Assembly (NCBI RefSeq): GCF_004362825.1
Contig: NZ_SNXZ01000008.1
Coordinates: 124,001-188,000 of the forward strand
Direction of reading: 5' to 3'
DNA length: 64,000 nucleotides
DNA from: Labedaea rhizosphaerae
GTDB taxonomy: Bacteria; Actinomycetota; Actinomycetes; Mycobacteriales; Pseudonocardiaceae
A program made the position numbers and the translations under genes. This document shows positions 63,163 to 64,000 of the stretch, piece by piece. The notes under the pieces are model-generated. The model was not told the origin of the DNA. It did no database searches and saw only the letters and a program-made list of their open reading frames with translations. Every line of letters begins with the position of its first letter. Positions within the stretch are counted from its first letter, which is position 1.

Positions 63163-63250
63163 GGAAGAGGGGACACGCCCGGTTGGAACGGGGGACACAC
63201 CGGGTCGGAACGGGGGACACACCTGAGTGGAAGGTGGGACACACCCCGGG
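63163..63250 (+). repeat. Four tandem 22-nt repeats
   Basis: The units start at 63163, 63185, 63207 and 63229, exactly 22 bases apart, with the shared core GGAAcggGGGACACaCC. The array lies between the secreted-protein gene and the gcvP riboswitch. Confidence 0.88.
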
Positions 63251-63289
63251 AGCGATCAGGGGATGTAGGCTGTTCGGGTAGTCATCGAC

Positions 63290-63490
63290 CCCGTGCGGGA
63301 GAGCCCGGTCCGGACCCCGGATCGGCGCCGAAGGAGCAACTCCTCCCCGGAACCTCTCAGGCACAAAGGACCGTGCGGACGAGACCACTCTGGAAAGCGG
63401 GCCACTTGGCCCCGCCGACGGTGCAAGCCCGGCCGCGAACCGGGTGAAGCTCTCAGGCGCCTGCTCCGGCGGGCAAGGACAGAGGGGGAG
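63290..63490 (+). promoter_or_regulatory. Tandem glycine riboswitch
   Basis: Two glycine aptamers follow each other. The first runs from GCGGGAGAG (63295) through GCGCCGAAGGAGCAACTCC to CTCTCAGGCACAAAGGACCG. The second runs from GACGAGACCACTCTGGA (63378) through CGACGGTGCAAGCC and GCGAACCGGGTGAAGCTCTCAGG to GGACAGAGGGGG. Both have the conserved CTCTCAGGC element. It lies directly before gcvP and should turn the gene on when glycine is abundant. Confidence 0.93.
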
Positions 63491-63537
63491 GGCAGGACAC
63501 AAGTCCGCCCGGCCCACCGTCCGAAAGGCGCCAGCGC

Positions 63538-64000
63538 ATGACGACCGACCGCCTTCCCCTCGCCGCGCTCGAGCACGGCACGCCGTTCGCCGACCGCCAC
63601 ATCGGCCCGCGGCCCGCCGAACTGGCCAAGATGCTCGACACGATCGGCGTCGGCTCGCTCGACGAGCTCGCCGTGCGCGCGGTGCCGGACTCCATCCGGG
63701 AACGCGACCTCGACCTCGAACTGCCGCCGCCCGCCACCGAGCACCAGGCCCTCACCGAACTCCGCGCGCTGGCCGGGAGCAACCGGCTGACCACGCCGAT
63801 GATCGGCCTGGGCTACTACGGCACCGTCACCCCGCCGGTGATCCTGCGCAACGTGCTGGAGAGCCCGGCCTGGTACACCGCCTACACCCCGTACCAGCCG
63901 GAAATCTCCCAGGGCCGCCTCGAGGCCCTGCTGAACTTCCAGACCATGGTCGAGGACCTGACGGGCCTGCCGGTCGCGGGTGCGTCCGTGCTGGACGAGG
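63538..64000 (+). CDS. gcvP: Glycine dehydrogenase (decarboxylating), N-terminal part
   Basis: This gene starts at the ATG at 63538 and runs off the window. The visible 154 residues include [40 protein letters not shown] and [27 protein letters not shown], all typical of P-protein. It decarboxylates glycine with pyridoxal phosphate and passes the aminomethyl group to GcvH. The glycine riboswitch lies in its leader. Confidence 0.95.
   Translation, partial: MTTDRLPLAALEHGTPFADRHIGPRPAELAKMLDTIGVGSLDELAVRAVPDSIRERDLDLELPPPATEHQALTELRALAGSNRLTTPMIGLGYYGTVTPPVILRNVLESPAWYTAYTPYQPEISQGRLEALLNFQTMVEDLTGLPVAGASVLDE

Larger units (their letters stand above)
63097..63537 (+). other. 441-base gcvP upstream region
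   Basis: There is no gene. It contains the four 22-nt repeats (63163-63250), a short AT-richer stretch with a possible promoter (TGTAGGCT near 63264) and the tandem glycine riboswitch. Confidence 0.7.

Noticed and set aside
63163-63250. Possible CRISPR array
   Set aside because: The repeats are directly adjacent at 22 bases, with no spacers and no cas genes.

Overview
This window is a high-GC actinobacterial chromosome segment. The best match is a member of Pseudonocardiales (Actinosynnema, Lentzea or Saccharothrix type). The evidence is very high GC at third codon positions, frequent GTG starts, stop-start overlaps of the ATGA kind, a Pol I with a degenerate proofreading domain, an ANTAR regulator beside livKHMGF and polA, a CoaE-GrpB fusion, and the mycobacterial-type order pgsA-like, gcvH, garA, MerR, DUF151 nuclease, MerR, gcvP. 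This placement is inference from gene content.

Region 1 (1-14.8 kb) is a catabolic island for branched or terpenoid-like acyl-CoAs and lipid esters. A rightward operon (5231-14731) encodes a biotin-dependent acyl-CoA carboxylase (beta and alpha subunits), a TIGR03084-type protein, an AtuA/DUF1446 protein, an acyl-CoA dehydrogenase, an acyl-CoA ligase and a TetR regulator. A leftward operon (4856-1831) encodes a secreted lipase, an intracellular lipase, a new 59-residue CxxC protein and a quinone-oxidoreductase-like enzyme. Further left are a BadI/MenB-type crotonase and a dienoyl-CoA-reductase-like SDR. The set resembles the Pseudomonas acyclic terpene utilisation (Atu) pathway. Two copies of the dyad TTGGTCATACCAT mark the control regions, one of them inside the spacer of a promoter.

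Region 2 (14.9-25.4 kb) begins with a serine recombinase lacking its catalytic domain. Its frame runs antisense through a tRNA gene with a CAA anticodon and a short variable loop. Then follow a PdtaR-like ANTAR regulator, the five-gene branched-chain amino acid transporter livKHMGF (with a perfect 50-nt palindrome after livK), a PaaI-type thioesterase and polA.

Region 3 (25.4-45.9 kb) mixes small regulatory units with housekeeping genes. It holds an AraC regulator/NmrA reductase pair; a TetR, YhgE/Pip and degenerate-ATPase operon with its own 24-bp operator; an acetyltransferase/methyltransferase pair; rpsA with a strong terminator; a lipoprotein; coaE-grpB; a Uma2 nuclease; an ABC exporter with a two-component system; two DUF402 proteins; a DUF5685 protein with proline repeats and an extremely Cys-rich tail; and uvrB.

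Region 4 (45.9-58.5 kb) is accessory. A DUF222/HNH (13E12-type) gene, probably leaderless, is bracketed by two large nested palindromes, and one of them abuts a lysozyme-like gene without an evident ribosome-binding site. After these come VOC, DUF2000, papain-like protease, MmcQ/YjbR, SnoaL-like/TetR, MFS/ArsR, crotonase, acyl-CoA synthetase and DHA2 MFS genes.

Region 5 (58.5-64 kb) is the conserved glycine-cleavage/GarA neighbourhood. It ends with four 22-nt tandem repeats, a tandem glycine riboswitch and the start of gcvP, which is cut by the window edge.
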